A stretch of DNA of 64,000 nt from Euborellia annulipes (taxonomy: Eukaryota > Arthropoda > Insecta > Dermaptera > Anisolabididae). Of the stretch, positions 36,201 to 42,844 are shown piece after piece. Under the pieces are notes generated by a model. It ran no database searches. It was not told the DNA's origin and saw only the letters and a list, made by a program, of their open reading frames with translations. The stretch is taken from contig JAKCPI010012563.1 in assembly GCA_023213315.1 (NCBI GenBank), positions 95,876 to 159,875 of the forward strand, read 5' to 3'. Position 1 is the stretch's first letter, and each line of letters begins with the position of its first letter. Both the position numbers and the translations under genes were made by a program.

Positions 36201-36260
36201 AGGGCTTGTCCTGACCGAGTCGAGACTCGCATATGTCCTCGGCTACCCTGCAAGAACTAA
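18014..36260 (+). CDS. F-spondin (spondin-1-like), 15 exons, 5' end missing
   Basis: This is a secreted matrix glycoprotein related to vertebrate SPON1, known for roles in axon guidance and cell-matrix adhesion. The 15 exons join in frame, with matching phases at every junction, to 800 residues and a TAA. Domains, numbered from the first visible codon: Reeler second half 1-140, Spondin_N 153-345, TSR1 366-415, TSR2 430-481, TSR3 500-545, Kunitz 564-615, TSR4 668-717, TSR5 745-798. Landmark phrases are FSDVIGASHTNTYRFW, SPDWIVGVSGLELC and DLFPWDAGTDNGITY. TSRs carry WSEWSPC-type Trp repeats, likely C-mannosylation sites. Comparison with the family shows that the signal peptide and first half of the Reeler domain are on exons upstream of 18014, not found here. 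Introns run from 51 bp to about 6 kb and are full of repeats. Confidence 0.95.
18676..19316. mobile_element. Foldback element with ~140-bp arms carrying a hammerhead
   Basis: The left arm starts ATCAATTGATATAATTGGAG and runs through AATCCGCACGATGGAGTTCA to GTGTGCACATTCTCACA. The right arm is its inverted copy. The right arm holds a complete hammerhead (19149-19210); the left arm has only the GAAA half (TTTTCGGTCC). The middle is unrelated AT-rich DNA with ATAAATAAATAAATAAAATA. Confidence 0.8.
19149..19210 (+). ncRNA. Hammerhead ribozyme, complete by eye
   Basis: Stem I CAGGC (19149-19153) pairs with GTCTG (19206-19210, one G-U). The core CTGATGA is at 19154-19160. Stem II is GGTCC/GGACC, and the GAAA box is at 19177-19180. 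Stem III CTGT (19181-19184) pairs with ACAG (19200-19203) and is followed by T-T at the predicted cleavage site (after 19205). All invariant positions of the known hammerhead consensus are present. The element is a foldback in an F-spondin intron, transcribed in the sense direction. Confidence 0.7.
19553..19606. repeat. CCCA/CACA microsatellite
   Basis: CA repeats pass into seven or more CACC units inside family A. The family A copy at 24607 has the complementary GGTG run at the same place (24758-24782), so the microsatellite is part of the element. Confidence 0.8.
19836..20410. repeat. Tandem array, 144-bp unit, about 4 copies
   Basis: Units begin at about 19858, 20004, 20148 and 20292 with ACTTCCCGATGGGCTAGAGG. 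Each contains GAGTCATTTTTGATGACG and CCAAACTAATGTGGTACTTT. The last three are nearly identical, so the expansion is recent. Two diverged units lie at 34440-34620. Confidence 0.9.
20600..20925. repeat. Long palindrome with GC-rich centre
   Basis: The ~140-base arms are nearly perfect inverted copies (AAATGCTTTTATTTAAATTG and its complement; AAGAGAGAAATAAGAAAGAA and its complement). The centre, GCGTGGGGCG...CGCCCCACGC, is a second, GC-rich hairpin. It follows the 144-bp array directly. A shorter relative of the pair lies at 34385-34925. Confidence 0.88.
20930..21810. other. F-spondin intron, no gene seen
   Basis: AT-rich intron sequence before exon b. Apart from the short G/C runs at 21582-21600, nothing is recognised. 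Confidence 0.5.
21811..22059 (+). CDS. F-spondin exon b: end of Reeler domain
   Basis: Acceptor TCTTCAG, donor AAG|GTAAGA, phase 0 at both ends (83 codons). It encodes VQVYWQAPGAGNGCVALRAT and later CCACDEAKYELTFEGLWS, the conserved Reeler C-terminus and link to Spondin_N. It is clearly more GC-rich than the flanking introns. Confidence 0.93.
22262..22355 (+). mobile_element. Family A terminal fragment
   Basis: It contains GTGTTCTATGCTTGTCACAC, CAGATTTTTCGTGTCGAC and ATATTTAGTTTCCGACAGTA, a piece of the hairpin end in an F-spondin intron. Confidence 0.6.
22440..22530 (-). repeat. tRNA-like SINE head
   Basis: On the minus strand, GGGAGTTCGAGTCTC is a good B-box, and an A-box-like GGGCACGGGTC lies about 45 bases upstream. 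It does not fold into a full tRNA by eye, so I call it a SINE fragment. Confidence 0.45.
22531..23820. other. F-spondin intron, no gene seen
   Basis: AT-rich. A lone terminus (ATAGGCGTCAAATATTTGGG with CCCCCCAATATTG) lies near 23095-23150. Otherwise nothing is recognised. Confidence 0.5.
23821..23934 (+). CDS. F-spondin exon c: start of Spondin_N
   Basis: Acceptor GATTACAG, donor GAG|GTAATT, phase 0 at both ends (38 codons). It encodes DFPSNSWLTRFSDVIGASHT and the FWDYGGKASEGLKE phrase typical of the Spondin_N domain. Confidence 0.93.
23998..24172 (+). CDS. F-spondin exon d: Spondin_N
   Basis: The intron before it is only 63 bases. Acceptor TTTAAAG, donor ATTG|GTAATT, phase 0 in and 1 out. 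It encodes VAEKGMTRMLESELKARSDQ and ends VDQKHHLVSFVSMI. Confidence 0.92.
24246..24376 (+). CDS. F-spondin exon e: Spondin_N with the DAGTD loop
   Basis: The intron before it is 73 bases. Acceptor TTTGCAG, donor ACG|GTAATT, phase 1 in and 0 out. It encodes PSPDWIVGVSGLELCLWNCS and LDLFPWDAGTDNGITYT; the acidic loop is associated with metal binding in the Spondin_N family. Confidence 0.93.
24607..25278 (+). mobile_element. Family A element, most complete copy
   Basis: The left hairpin TACTTTCTCTTACC...AGAGAGAAAGTA is at 24609-24660. The body has GTTTTGAGGTCCCCTGAATC and a GGTG microsatellite. The right hairpin runs from AAAAAATCTGGTGTGAC (25185) to TCACACCAGATTTTTTT (25278). At ~670 bp with no coding frame, it is the reference copy for the family. 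Confidence 0.85.
25479..25612 (+). CDS. F-spondin exon f: end of Spondin_N
   Basis: Acceptor TTTTCTAG, donor CCAG|GTAAAG, phase 0 in and 2 out. It encodes SEDSPTEPQDRIRAIKSNFP and ends MKPMARLYLT. A full family A element (24607-25278) sits in the intron just before it. Confidence 0.92.
25670..25775 (+). repeat. tRNA-derived SINE, family S2
   Basis: The A-box-like GGTGGTAGAGC is followed by CATCATCCCGTCTCATTAG and the S2 core AAATTTATTCAATTGAATTG. S2 cores (palindromic TTTCAATTGAATTGGC, then a line like GGTCTAAATGGCC) also lie near 8400, 35800, 46520, 52230, 59470 and 60400. Confidence 0.6.
26288..26465 (+). CDS. F-spondin exon g: linker and start of TSR1
   Basis: Acceptor TTTGTAG, donor CAG|GTTAAA. 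It encodes an acidic linker (KGNEEEEGN) and then CEVSEWTKWTSCSASCGPGY, the first half of TSR1 with its two-tryptophan motif. Confidence 0.92.
26537..26629 (+). CDS. F-spondin exon h: end of TSR1
   Basis: The intron before it is 71 bases. Acceptor ATTCTAG, donor GAT|GTACGT, phase 0 at both ends (31 codons). It supplies the remaining TSR1 cysteines (NQCSRTVTTKKTCF) and a short linker with one more Cys. Confidence 0.9.
27383..27588 (+). CDS. F-spondin exon i: TSR2
   Basis: Acceptor TATTTCAG, donor TGAG|GTAACA, phase 0 in and 2 out. It encodes CSLSSWGQWSGCSQICGSGH and ends with the cysteine pair ETAPC and NKC. Confidence 0.92.
27652..27850 (+). CDS. F-spondin exon j: TSR3
   Basis: The intron before it is 63 bases. 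Acceptor ATTCAAG, donor GAG|GTTCGA. It encodes NCKMMPWSEWSPCPYTCQKG and ends with an acidic, Asn-containing tail (TTENATEMSPSE; NAT is a possible N-glycosylation site). Confidence 0.92.
27929..28100 (+). CDS. F-spondin exon k: Kunitz domain
   Basis: Acceptor ATTTTAG, donor AAAG|GTACAT, phase 0 in and 1 out. All six Kunitz cysteines are present with spacing C-x8-C-x16-C-x7-C-x12-C-x3-C, so the whole domain is on one exon. The P1 residue after the second Cys is Arg (GPC-R-S), which would suit a trypsin-like protease if the domain is inhibitory. SNCTG carries an NCT glycosylation sequon. Confidence 0.94.
28101..28906. other. F-spondin intron, no gene seen
   Basis: Start of the 6.06-kb intron between the Kunitz and TSR4 exons. 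Nothing is recognised before the GC-rich island at 28890. Confidence 0.5.
28907..29023 (+). CDS. Candidate cassette exon in F-spondin (unproven)
   Basis: A GC-rich island (about 60% GC in ~30% GC DNA) starts right after a good acceptor, CCCCCACCCCTCGCAG. It has an open frame encoding SLRTNRTLKAAEYGVSMSGV and AAYSLRRRSSVPGASTTC. A possible donor TGCG|GTATTC ends it. With these borders it is 117 bases, phase 1 in and 1 out, so it could be inserted between the Kunitz and TSR4 exons without breaking the frame. RRRSS resembles a basic kinase or protease site. I do not recognise the sequence in other F-spondins; it could be an exon of another gene or a gene fragment. Confidence 0.3.
29150..30600. 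other. F-spondin intron, no gene seen
   Basis: AT-rich intron with a poly-T run (29222-29243) and a short GC-rich hairpin (CGAGGCCCCTCGGGGCTCAG, 30340). No exon is recognised. Confidence 0.5.
30606..31290 (-). mobile_element. Family A element, truncated
   Basis: The hairpin end (AAAAATCTGGTGTGCTGGG, GCACAGCACACAACTTTCTC) is interrupted by the palindrome at 30656-30748. The body then runs to about 31290. The left hairpin is absent. Confidence 0.7.
30656..30748. repeat. Almost perfect 93-bp palindrome
   Basis: The arms CATCCCAGATAGCACAGTAC...GTACTGTGCTATCTGGGATG enclose two copies of CGTCTTATGTACGTACATAA, each itself a palindrome. The spacer between the arms is only about 7 bases. It is inserted in the loop of the family A terminal hairpin, at GGTAAGAG. 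Confidence 0.9.
31341..33523. mobile_element. 2.2-kb hAT-type foldback with 8-bp TSD
   Basis: The ends are CATGGGCGTAACTAG and CTAGTTACGCCCATG. The exact 8-bp flank ACCATCTA is at 31333-31340 and 33524-33531. Inside, arms of about 1 kb are near-identical inverted copies (TCGATACACTTTTTAACCTC at 31461 pairs with 33360-33380), with only a ~90-base loop near 32320-32410. There is no transposase frame. A 132-bp deletion form lies at 44163-44294. Confidence 0.92.
33528..33803. mobile_element. MITE with ~47-bp inverted ends
   Basis: ATCTATTGCAATAGTATTGA at the left (33528) is matched inverted at the right (about 33785-33803). Both continue through GACTAAAGCC and TAGTTAGGCAGCC. It abuts the preceding element, and the two share the flank ATCTA. 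Confidence 0.75.
34165..34361 (+). CDS. F-spondin exon l: linker and start of TSR4
   Basis: The intron before it is 6.06 kb, the largest in the gene, and contains a 2.2-kb foldback. The acceptor follows a CTCTCTGTTCCCTTTGAAG tract, phase 1 in and 0 out. The exon is GC-rich and encodes a linker (PLFPLDIGNRIQESFG) then DCVVSPWTSWSACNERCIK. Confidence 0.9.
34385..34925. repeat. Second copy of the 144-bp/palindrome composite
   Basis: It starts about 20 bases after the F-spondin donor at 34361 with TTTAATTAAATGCTTTTATT. Two diverged 144-type units follow, then a shortened palindrome with CAAAGCGTCCCACGC at its centre. The order is the same as at 19780-20930, so unit array and palindrome move or amplify together. 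Confidence 0.75.
35016..35112 (+). CDS. F-spondin exon m: end of TSR4
   Basis: Acceptor TTTTAAG, donor TGTC|GTAAGT, phase 0 in and 1 out. It encodes VRHRTIIVEARNGGSPCPSD and ends KCKSHIC, completing TSR4. Confidence 0.9.
35790..35875. repeat. SINE S2 core
   Basis: TTTGATTGGCTGCCAATCCA, then TTGAAATAAATAGAGACGG and GTCTAAATGTCTTGC, in the intron before exon n. Confidence 0.5.
35909..35980 (+). CDS. F-spondin exon n: short linker
   Basis: A 72-base exon, acceptor AATTTTAG, donor AAAG|GTAAAT, phase 1 in and out. It encodes SKLKNHEETIPTWGEADYNS. The phases match both neighbours, which is the main support. Confidence 0.82.
36082..36260 (+). CDS. F-spondin exon o: TSR5 and stop
   Basis: Acceptor GGTTTGCAG, phase 1 in. 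It encodes EQGGCLMSAWSDWTACSMTC and ends CPRLPCKN and TAA. The protein stops eight residues or fewer after the last TSR, as in SPON1. Confidence 0.94.
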
Positions 36261-36379
36261 AACATTCACTCCCTTGTCTTCTTCTTTAACTATTTCTATT
36301 TTAGATGATAGAAATTTCACATTAGAAACAAAAAAAAAACATTCTTCTTATTTATTTATTAAAGTGAGATAGGACTTTA

Positions 36380-36385
36380 AATAAA
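36380..36385 (+). promoter_or_regulatory. Candidate poly(A) signal of F-spondin
   Basis: AATAAA lies about 120 bases after the stop codon. It is the first exact hexamer downstream. In sequence this AT-rich that is weak evidence alone. Confidence 0.4.
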
Positions 36386-36699
36386 ATATTAGACAATATT
36401 GTGGTAGAAATAAGAAGAATGCAAGACGTTTTAAGGGAAGAAATTCATTCTTTGAAAAGTTAAAATGAGTTACAGAAAAGGTTTTATACGTACAGTGAGG
36501 GGCAATATTAAGACCCACCCATGCGTTTTCTACTTGTGATTATTTCATTGTTTTAAAAAAATATTATATATTTTTTAATGGAAACTTTCAAGGTTCAAAC
36601 CCAGAAAATTTCCAATAAAGATTTTCATTTTCTTTTATAGTAGAAAACGCATAGGTGGGACTTAATATTTTCCCTCACTGTACATAACCAAACATTTTG

Positions 36700-36737
36700 A
36701 AGAAGGCTGCGACTTACACCTGAAACGCCGCAAATTT
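36700..36737 (+). ncRNA. Degenerate hammerhead-like core
   Basis: TTGAAGA, AGG...CCT, GAAACG. The first core base is changed (C to T) and stem II is only three pairs. It lies beside TCTCCTGGCTGCAT, a phrase that also borders the element at 45345-45620. Confidence 0.35.
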
Positions 36738-36990
36738 TGAATTTTTTTCTCCTGGCTGCATATTTTTCGTTTTCATTTATATATTAAAGGTTAAGTAGGA
36801 TTTCTAAATTTTAAACAATTTTGCTGTTTTTTTATTGAATTCATCTTTAATAATTAATTTTTATAAACTAGAAAATCAAATTTATTAAAAAAATAAAATT
36901 TTTTTAATATCTAAAAATATTTGAAGTGAATGGGATACAGCCAATAATTGAGCCTCTATTTAATAATTAAAAACGCTCTTTATTGGAACG

Positions 36991-37021
36991 TTTCGGTAAG
37001 GATTCACCTTGTCATCTTCAG
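36991..37021 (-). ncRNA. Hammerhead-ribozyme core
   Basis: On the minus strand: CTGAAGA, then TGACAAGGTGAATCCTTACC as stem-loop II, then GAAACGTTCC. The core and stem II are intact. Stem I is not obvious. Confidence 0.5.
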
Positions 37022-37714
37022 GCTTTAAAACCCACCCACTTAGAAGTTCCTAGCTATAAACTTAATACAGTATTAATATTCACTTAACTAAATACACATG
37101 CGTTTTATTATTAACTATGACAATTCTATTTTTGTATAATAACACTGGACAACAGGGATTGGATTTCGGGGATATTAAGAGCTATTCTTGTTAATATGCA
37201 TTGCACTGATTCCAAAAATATAATCTATATTGTCCGATTGGCTCAAGTTTTAGAGATATAAAGAGAATAAAATTTTCATAAAAAATATGCTCTAATATAG
37301 ACTGTTAAAAATTTTCAAGAAAACTTCATATACAAGTATAGGAACTCTGTTTCATAAACTGTTTATGAATACATATGAGAAAGTTACATTTGTTGCCAAC
37401 CTAACAAATTTCTTGTATATTTTAAAATTAATTATTTTGGTAAAAATTGTTAATTTTAATTTTAATTTTAATTTTTATAGCTATTTAGTTGAATTACTTG
37501 ATAAAAATTATTTAATTAGTATGACTTCATAAATATTTAAATAGTTTAGAGCGCGAATTGCAAACCAGAATTTAATAAATTTTAAAAGAATAATTTCAAG
37601 TTACATATTCTTTTTTTTCAAACCCAAAATTAATAAGAATTGACTCATGAAGTGAAGTACATTTTTGTTGTCCCGTGTTATTCAAGCACTAAGTTATAGC
37701 CTACTCTTTGAAGG

Positions 37715-37744
37715 CTGAAGATGGCAGGGGGAATTTTGCCGAAA
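37715..37744 (+). ncRNA. Hammerhead-ribozyme core
   Basis: CTGAAGA, then TGGCAGGGGGAATTTTGCC (stem GGC/GCC), then GAAACATTCC. Stem III reads ACAT instead of ACGT and stem I is only GG/CC, so activity is doubtful. Confidence 0.45.
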
Positions 37745-38809
37745 CATTCCAATAAAGAACGTTTATGATTATGAAATAGAGGCGCCATTCTCGGCTGCAT
37801 CCTCTTTCACTCCAAACATATTAGCCTATCTACAGCCAGGATCTGGATCTATCAAATATCACTTTGAATCCACTTCATTGATCAACAGGCCAAGGACAAA
37901 TTATTATTTATATCCAGCAAAGGTCTTGCCTGTTTTTATATAAAAAAAAAAAAAAATTATTTAAAATTTGTTAATATTTGAGTTGTAGGAAGGCATTGAT
38001 AAGGTACGAGATTCAGGGCCGATTTGAGGGTTCTACCTCCGTAATTTCAAAAGATTATATTAGTAAATAAAGAGAAATATTTAGAAAGAAACATGGTGTT
38101 AAAATGTTAAATACTGTTAGAGAATTTATTCATTTGGGAGGGGATCATCCGAACCCCCCTAACCCAACAAATTTTCTGACTGCGCCTCTGGTTGTGCAGT
38201 ACCAGGCCGGCCCTGTTGAAAATATTAAATATAGGAGTCATAGATCTCACTTTAATAAATTAAAAATATTTTATATCTATTATATAAACAGGGATGGGCA
38301 AGTTACTCGATTTTGAGTAACGAGATACAAAATACCAATTACTTCAGATTTTTGTAACGAAATACAAGATACCAATTATTCACGGGTTTGTGTAACGAGA
38401 TACAAGATACCAATTACGTATTTCAAATACATTGAAAATACCAATTACAAACAAATTTTTCCTTGATTTTAAAATACTTTTTGCAGGGGTAATTCTGGAA
38501 CTAGAGCCCTGCACGGGTACGGGTTGGCCCGTAGACCCGTTACCCGCCCGGCCCGCGGGCTTTGGAGGCCATGAAAAAATTACGGGCGGATACGGGAGGG
38601 TAGCAAGTCTAAATAAACGGGTTCGGGCGGACGAGCATGCAAATGAAATTTTATTTAAAAATTATTAGACATTCGTTCTAATAAGATTTAAACTTTCGAC
38701 CGTTGGTTCTCGTTGAAACATTTTGTAAATTAAAATTAAATATACAAATTAAACACTAGGTTATTTGTTTCAAAGGTTTTATTAATTAAAAATTAACACT
38801 TAATACGTA

Positions 38810-38835
38810 TTTCGACAATTTCTTGTCATCATCAG
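38810..38835 (-). ncRNA. Hammerhead-ribozyme core (opposite arm)
   Basis: The mirror copy of 38845-38870 on the minus strand: CTGATGA at 38829-38835 and GAAA at 38810-38813. CTT before the core can pair with AAG after the predicted cleavage site. Confidence 0.5.
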
Positions 38836-38844
38836 AAGATCATT

Positions 38845-38870
38845 CTGATGATGACAAGAAATTGTCGAAA
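38845..38870 (+). ncRNA. Hammerhead-ribozyme core (palindrome arm)
   Basis: CTGATGA (38845-38851), stem II TGACAA/TTGTC, and GAAA (38867-38870), followed by TACGTAT, which makes a self-complementary stem III with the preceding A. Stem I pairing is weak on this strand. Confidence 0.5.
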
Positions 38871-39725
38871 TACGTATTAAGTGTTAATTTTTAATTAATA
38901 AAACCTTTGAAACAAATAACCTAGTGTTTAATTTGTATATTTAATTTTAATAGACATTCGTTCATTCATTCACTAAATCTCGGGCGGGTATGGGCGGGTT
39001 TGAAAAAATTCCGGGCGGGCCGGGTACGGGAGGGAAGTCAAAAAAAAAATACGGACACGGACCGGCCAAAAAAAATCGGCCCGTGCAGAGCTCTATCTGG
39101 AACCCTAAATAAATTTAGTTTAGGAAAGTGGCAGCTAAACTTATATTGGAGAACACCTTTGGAAAATCGAAAACAATAAAATTATTCATGACACTAAATA
39201 AATTTATTTATAAAAATATGAAAAGGTTTGAAAAAACCAAGTTTTCAAAAGTTTTGTCGGATAATCTGGACCTTGATGGAGAATGAATAAACCCGCAAAT
39301 GAAAACAATCTTTCAACTGGGGCAGAAGAACAAAGATTAGTCGTTGAGAGCTGGTTGAAAGAAGAAAGCAAAAAAAGTTTTTTAACGAAGAGTGAAAATT
39401 TGGCGGTTTGATTGACTTCTCTTTACTGGTTTTTACTAAGATTCATAGCAGAGAACCCACACGACGATTACATACAGTAATATTAAATAAATTAAAACGA
39501 TTTCAGCTCCCTCTGCAAAGTTCTTATACTGCGGCAAATTAAAAAAAAAAAAAAGTATTTGGTATCTCGAATTTCAGATACCAATTACTAAAAAATGTAA
39601 CGAAATACAAGATAGCAATTATTTTGCCTATGCTGTAACGAGATACAAAATACCAATTAATATTGTATTTGGTATCTTGTATTTCAAATACATGTAACTG
39701 ATTAACGCCCATCCCTGTATATAAA

Positions 39726-40876
39726 TAGACAAAAGAAAATAATACTCAAATGAAATGCAAGATGTAAGTTTTTATAAATAGATTAGTTATTTATTTCTTA
39801 AAAAAAAAATAAAATAAAATTGTTAAATATAATAATATAAAAAAAGTATCTCAGGTAGATTTTTTCAAAAAATTGTATTTTATTTTATTTTTCCCTAAAA
39901 TATTAATATTTATTATTTAATGCAAAGCTGGAGATTTCTGGAGAGGGGAGGGGGTTTTTCGCCCCTGTGTTCTTTGGATTAAGTGTCGAATTTCAATAGA
40001 TCTAAATTGAAATATTTTGAAAATTAAAATATGCAAATAAAACACTCGGTTATTGGTTCCAAGTTATTTATTTATTATAAATCAACACTTGGACAACATT
40101 TAGACACTAATACTTTTATTTAATAATGGAAGATGATTATTATTTTTTCTTTTTAACTTTGCGCCCTTCGTGGCAGCACAAGATATGCACCTATTAATAA
40201 ATGAAATTAGAGAGTAAATAGTTCCATTATGCAACAACTTTTCCAGGATCGCCCGGTTTGAAATTCGAAAAAAATTCCCCCCCCCCCCCCCCTACTGCTG
40301 ATCTAAAGGAAAAAAAATCAAAATCATGTGTTTTTTTTCTAAGTTGCTTTTATTTATCACAGTCAAAAGAATCTACAATATCAATTATTATTTACAAATA
40401 TTTAAATACAATTAATTGGTCTCTTTGAGAGAGAAAACAAAGAAGTTTTTGAAAATATATAAAAAAAAGTTTTTTAAGATAAAAATTGTAGAAAAAATTA
40501 CATTTAATATTACATAGATATTTTAAATAAAGGTAAAATGAAGACGTTGTTTTTTGTAATAATAAATAGCCAGTTGAATGAATAATAAAATGTTCTTTCA
40601 AAGTGAATAATAAAATAAATGAATATATTTTTACTTCTGGTGAATACAACTCGAATAGGCTCGCCTCTTTCTAAGCATCAGAAATCTTAGAAATGAGGTG
40701 GGAGATTTGCTCATAACCAACAAACACATGCTATCGTACTCATACTCACGGGATTCTTTTTTTTAAGTCTATCTTCATTTGTTTGCTTATTTTAAATAAT
40801 ACACTTTAATATATGTATAAAAAATAAATTAGAAATATTTACAAATTTGGTTAGAAATAGCGAGCCGAGGGGGACT
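39726..40876. other. Gene-free stretch; 3' side of the bHLH gene
   Basis: AT-rich DNA, with a poly-C run at 40277-40292. The region just below 40877 would contain the 3' UTR of the minus-strand bHLH gene. No exact AATAAA stands out close to the stop. Confidence 0.45.
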
Positions 40877-41155
40877 TCACCAGGGTCGCCAGACCTGTTT
40901 TGTTGTCACCAATTGTTCTTGGCTCTGTTCTGGTCGATGGTCTTGAATTGTCCCTGGATTTGTTGTTGTTGTCGTCGTTGTTTGTGTTGTTCTGAGAGTT
41001 TCTAAAAATCGAACAGCCATTTCTAAAATATCCGCTTTTTCTAATTTCTCATTATGTCGTAATTCTGTGTTGTATTCACATAATAACAATTTGAGACGAT
41101 CGAGACTCTCGTTGATTCGCGCTCGGCGTCTTTTCTCCATCATCGGTTTGCGAAT
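40877..41155 (-). CDS. Hes/E(spl)-type bHLH repressor, last exon
   Basis: This is a nuclear DNA-binding repressor of the Hairy/E(spl) family, usually a Notch target that recruits Groucho. The minus-strand acceptor TTTTTAG is followed in phase 0 by IRKPMMEKRRRARINESLDR, a basic region with the family's proline, then LKLLLCEYNTEL, loop RHNE and helix 2 KLEKADILEMAVRFLETLR, closest in wording to HES5 and HES2. The protein ends QVWRPW and TGA at 40877; WRPW is the Groucho-binding motif. Only about 38 residues separate helix 2 from WRPW, with a run of Thr, so the usual ~40-residue Orange domain is missing or unrecognisable. An upstream exon must provide the start codon; I could not locate it. The exon was chosen over the Met at 41143 because RKP belongs to the basic region. 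Confidence 0.9.
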   Translation of the reverse strand: MRKPMMEKRRRARINESLDRLKLLLCEYNTELRHNEKLEKADILEMAVRFLETLRTTQTTTTTTTNPGTIQDHRPEQSQEQLVTTKQVWRPW

Positions 41156-42098
41156 CTAAAAATTTAAAGATGCTGTTAATAATTCGGAAATAACATTGAA
41201 TTTAAACTTAATTTTGCAATTGGCTTGATGAAAAAAATCAGGCGAGGGAAAGAAAATCAATCGAGATCATTGATTTAAAGCAAAATCCTCCTCTCGGATG
41301 GGTTATCTCGAGAAACAACGAACAAAGAACACCGTGCGAATTTTAATTGTAAAAACTTACTGGCTTATCAGTTCAAAAGGTATTTGAAAACAAAAATATC
41401 TTTTTTTTAATTAATAAAACGGGGGTCAAAAGTTTTTTTAAATAAATAAAATAGTAAAATAAAATTAATTAACAGTCCGGATAATCTCTTTATCTACCAG
41501 ACTAATCCATGAATTAACTAAGGGACTTTTAACAAATTTTTTTCGTGGTCATTAGCTTTTAAGAAAAATCTTTTGAATTTTTTATTAGAAAATTCCATTT
41601 TTAACACTAATGAAAAGAGACTAATCAAAGCCGAACTAAGCGAGGTATCCCCCACCATTTGAACGAAGGTCTATAAGGTCGCCTCCCATTCTGCATTTAC
41701 AAATGCAAAAAAAATTTATTTTTTTACAAACGGGAGTGAATTTTTATAAATTAATAAATAATAATAAGAAACAATTAAATTATTAGAATCGCTAAAAAAA
41801 ATAGAAAAACTCAATAGAAGGGATACATTTTTTTTTTTTTAATATTTCCAAAAAAAAAAAAAAAAATACGCCAGTGGTGTAGAGCAGAGTTTCATAAAAT
41901 AGAGAGCCGAGAAGAATAGATAATGTAACAAATAAATTATTATTGTTAAATAAGTATAAATAGTTGTTATAATTATAAAAGTTCGATGATGTATTTAAAT
42001 GATAATATATTTACAAATTCTAAATTCTAAATAGTTTTTTAACCAATCTAAATTTAGAAAAAAAAATAGGGGGGCCTTGAGAAAGAATGGGTTCCAAG
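41156..42098. other. Upstream side of the bHLH exon, no further exon found
   Basis: The missing first exon should lie here or higher on the minus strand. A donor-like CCA|GTAAGT at about 41360 (minus) has an in-frame TGA three codons before it and no Met between, so I do not call it. Confidence 0.4.
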
Positions 42099-42340
42099 CA
42101 AGAGTGGACACAAGGGGGTAATTACCCTCCCCCCAGATTTGAGAAAAATATTTTTTTTTTTGATTAAAATTTTATTTTAATATAAAAATTAATACTTAAA
42201 AATTTGATGATTGTATACACTATATTCTTGTAAACAAGTACAGAATGCGCCTTTAAGTTACCGAAAGTAAGAAAAAAATGTGTTCTGTGCAACACCAGAT
42301 TACCCCCCTCCCCCGAGGAACTCCTCTGGATCCGCTCTTG
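42099..42340. mobile_element. hAT-type MITE with exact 8-bp TSD
   Basis: The ends are CAAGAGTGGA and TCCGCTCTTG. The exact flank GTTCCAAG is at 42091-42098 and 42341-42348. It contains a fragment like the family A hairpin (TGTGCAACACCAGATTACCC region). It is related to 14706-14895. Confidence 0.88.
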
Positions 42341-42651
42341 GTTCCAAGGGAGCCGCAACTTCAAAAAGTTTAAGAAGTATTGGTTTAGAGAAATAATATA
42401 TGATTACTTTGTCTTATTTTTATATTAATTTAAAAATTAACAAATGAGGGTAAGAAATAAAAATATAATTTGGAGGGGATATGAAATTTAAAAGAACTAA
42501 ATAATTTATTATTACAATTTGAGACATATTGACAGAACCGTGGTCTGCGGGACACGCCTTGAGAAACACTGCGAAAAGCAATCCAAAATAAAGAATTTAT
42601 GATTCGAGGAAGTAAGATTTATAATGATTTGAAGAACAGTATAATTTTTTA

Positions 42652-42760
42652 CTTTCTCTTATCTATATATGAAATATACGTATAGAGAAGATAAAGTATT
42701 GCGATCATGTCAAAAATTCGATTTAGAGATTTTGATGGATATACATGTTGATTAAAAAAA
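42652..42760 (+). mobile_element. Family A left end fragment
   Basis: TACTTTCTCTTATC, an AT hairpin, GAGAAGATAAAGTATTGC, then CATGTCAAAAATTCGATTTA. It breaks off at about 42755. Confidence 0.65.
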
Positions 42761-42844
42761 ACAAAATAAAATTGTTCAACCCTAGGAAAGAAAGATTTTC
42801 ATCCCAGTGGTCCGATAACTAACCTTGCGAGGCATTTTGCCTTG

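Larger units (their letters stand above)
36925..37815. mobile_element. Foldback element with hammerheads in both arms
   Basis: The left arm (ATAATTGAGCCTCTATTTAA, AACGCTCTTTATTGGAACGT) and right arm (ATTCCAATAAAGAACG, AAATAGAGGCGCCATTCTCG) are inverted relatives. Each carries a hammerhead core at its inner side (minus strand 36991-37021, plus strand 37715-37744). The middle contains AT-rich pieces also seen at 1776-1900 and 2790-2980. Confidence 0.7.
38680..38951. mobile_element. Foldback with hammerhead cores in both arms (inner of the nest)
   Basis: Near-perfect ~95-base arms (ATTAAAATTAAATATACAAA, CACTAGGTTATTTGTTTCAA) meet at 38836-38844. The insertion is bracketed by a repeat of about 12 bases, AGACATTCGTTC, at 38667-38678 and 38952-38963. 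That is longer than the hAT duplication, so the mechanism differs. Confidence 0.75.
38502..39095. mobile_element. hAT-like element with exact 8-bp TSD (middle of the nest)
   Basis: The ends are TAGAGCCCTGCACGGG and CCCGTGCAGAGCTCTA. The flank TCTGGAAC is at 38494-38501 and 39096-39103. GC-rich ends contain repeated ACGGGCGG. It hosts the foldback at 38680-38951. The open frame at 38432-38668 crosses its border and is not a gene. Confidence 0.9.
38289..39717. mobile_element. hAT-type element with exact 8-bp TSD (outer of a nest)
   Basis: The ends are CAGGGATGGGC and GCCCATCCCTG. The 8-bp flank TATATAAA is at 38281-38288 and 39718-39725. Sub-terminal DNA is rich in GTAACGAGATACAA and its complement, the type of repeated motif that hAT transposases bind. 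It hosts the element at 38502-39095. Confidence 0.9.

Noticed and set aside
41340..41400. First exon of the bHLH gene, ending at CCA|GTAAGT on the minus strand
   Set aside because: In the needed phase there is a TGA three codons before the donor and no Met in between.
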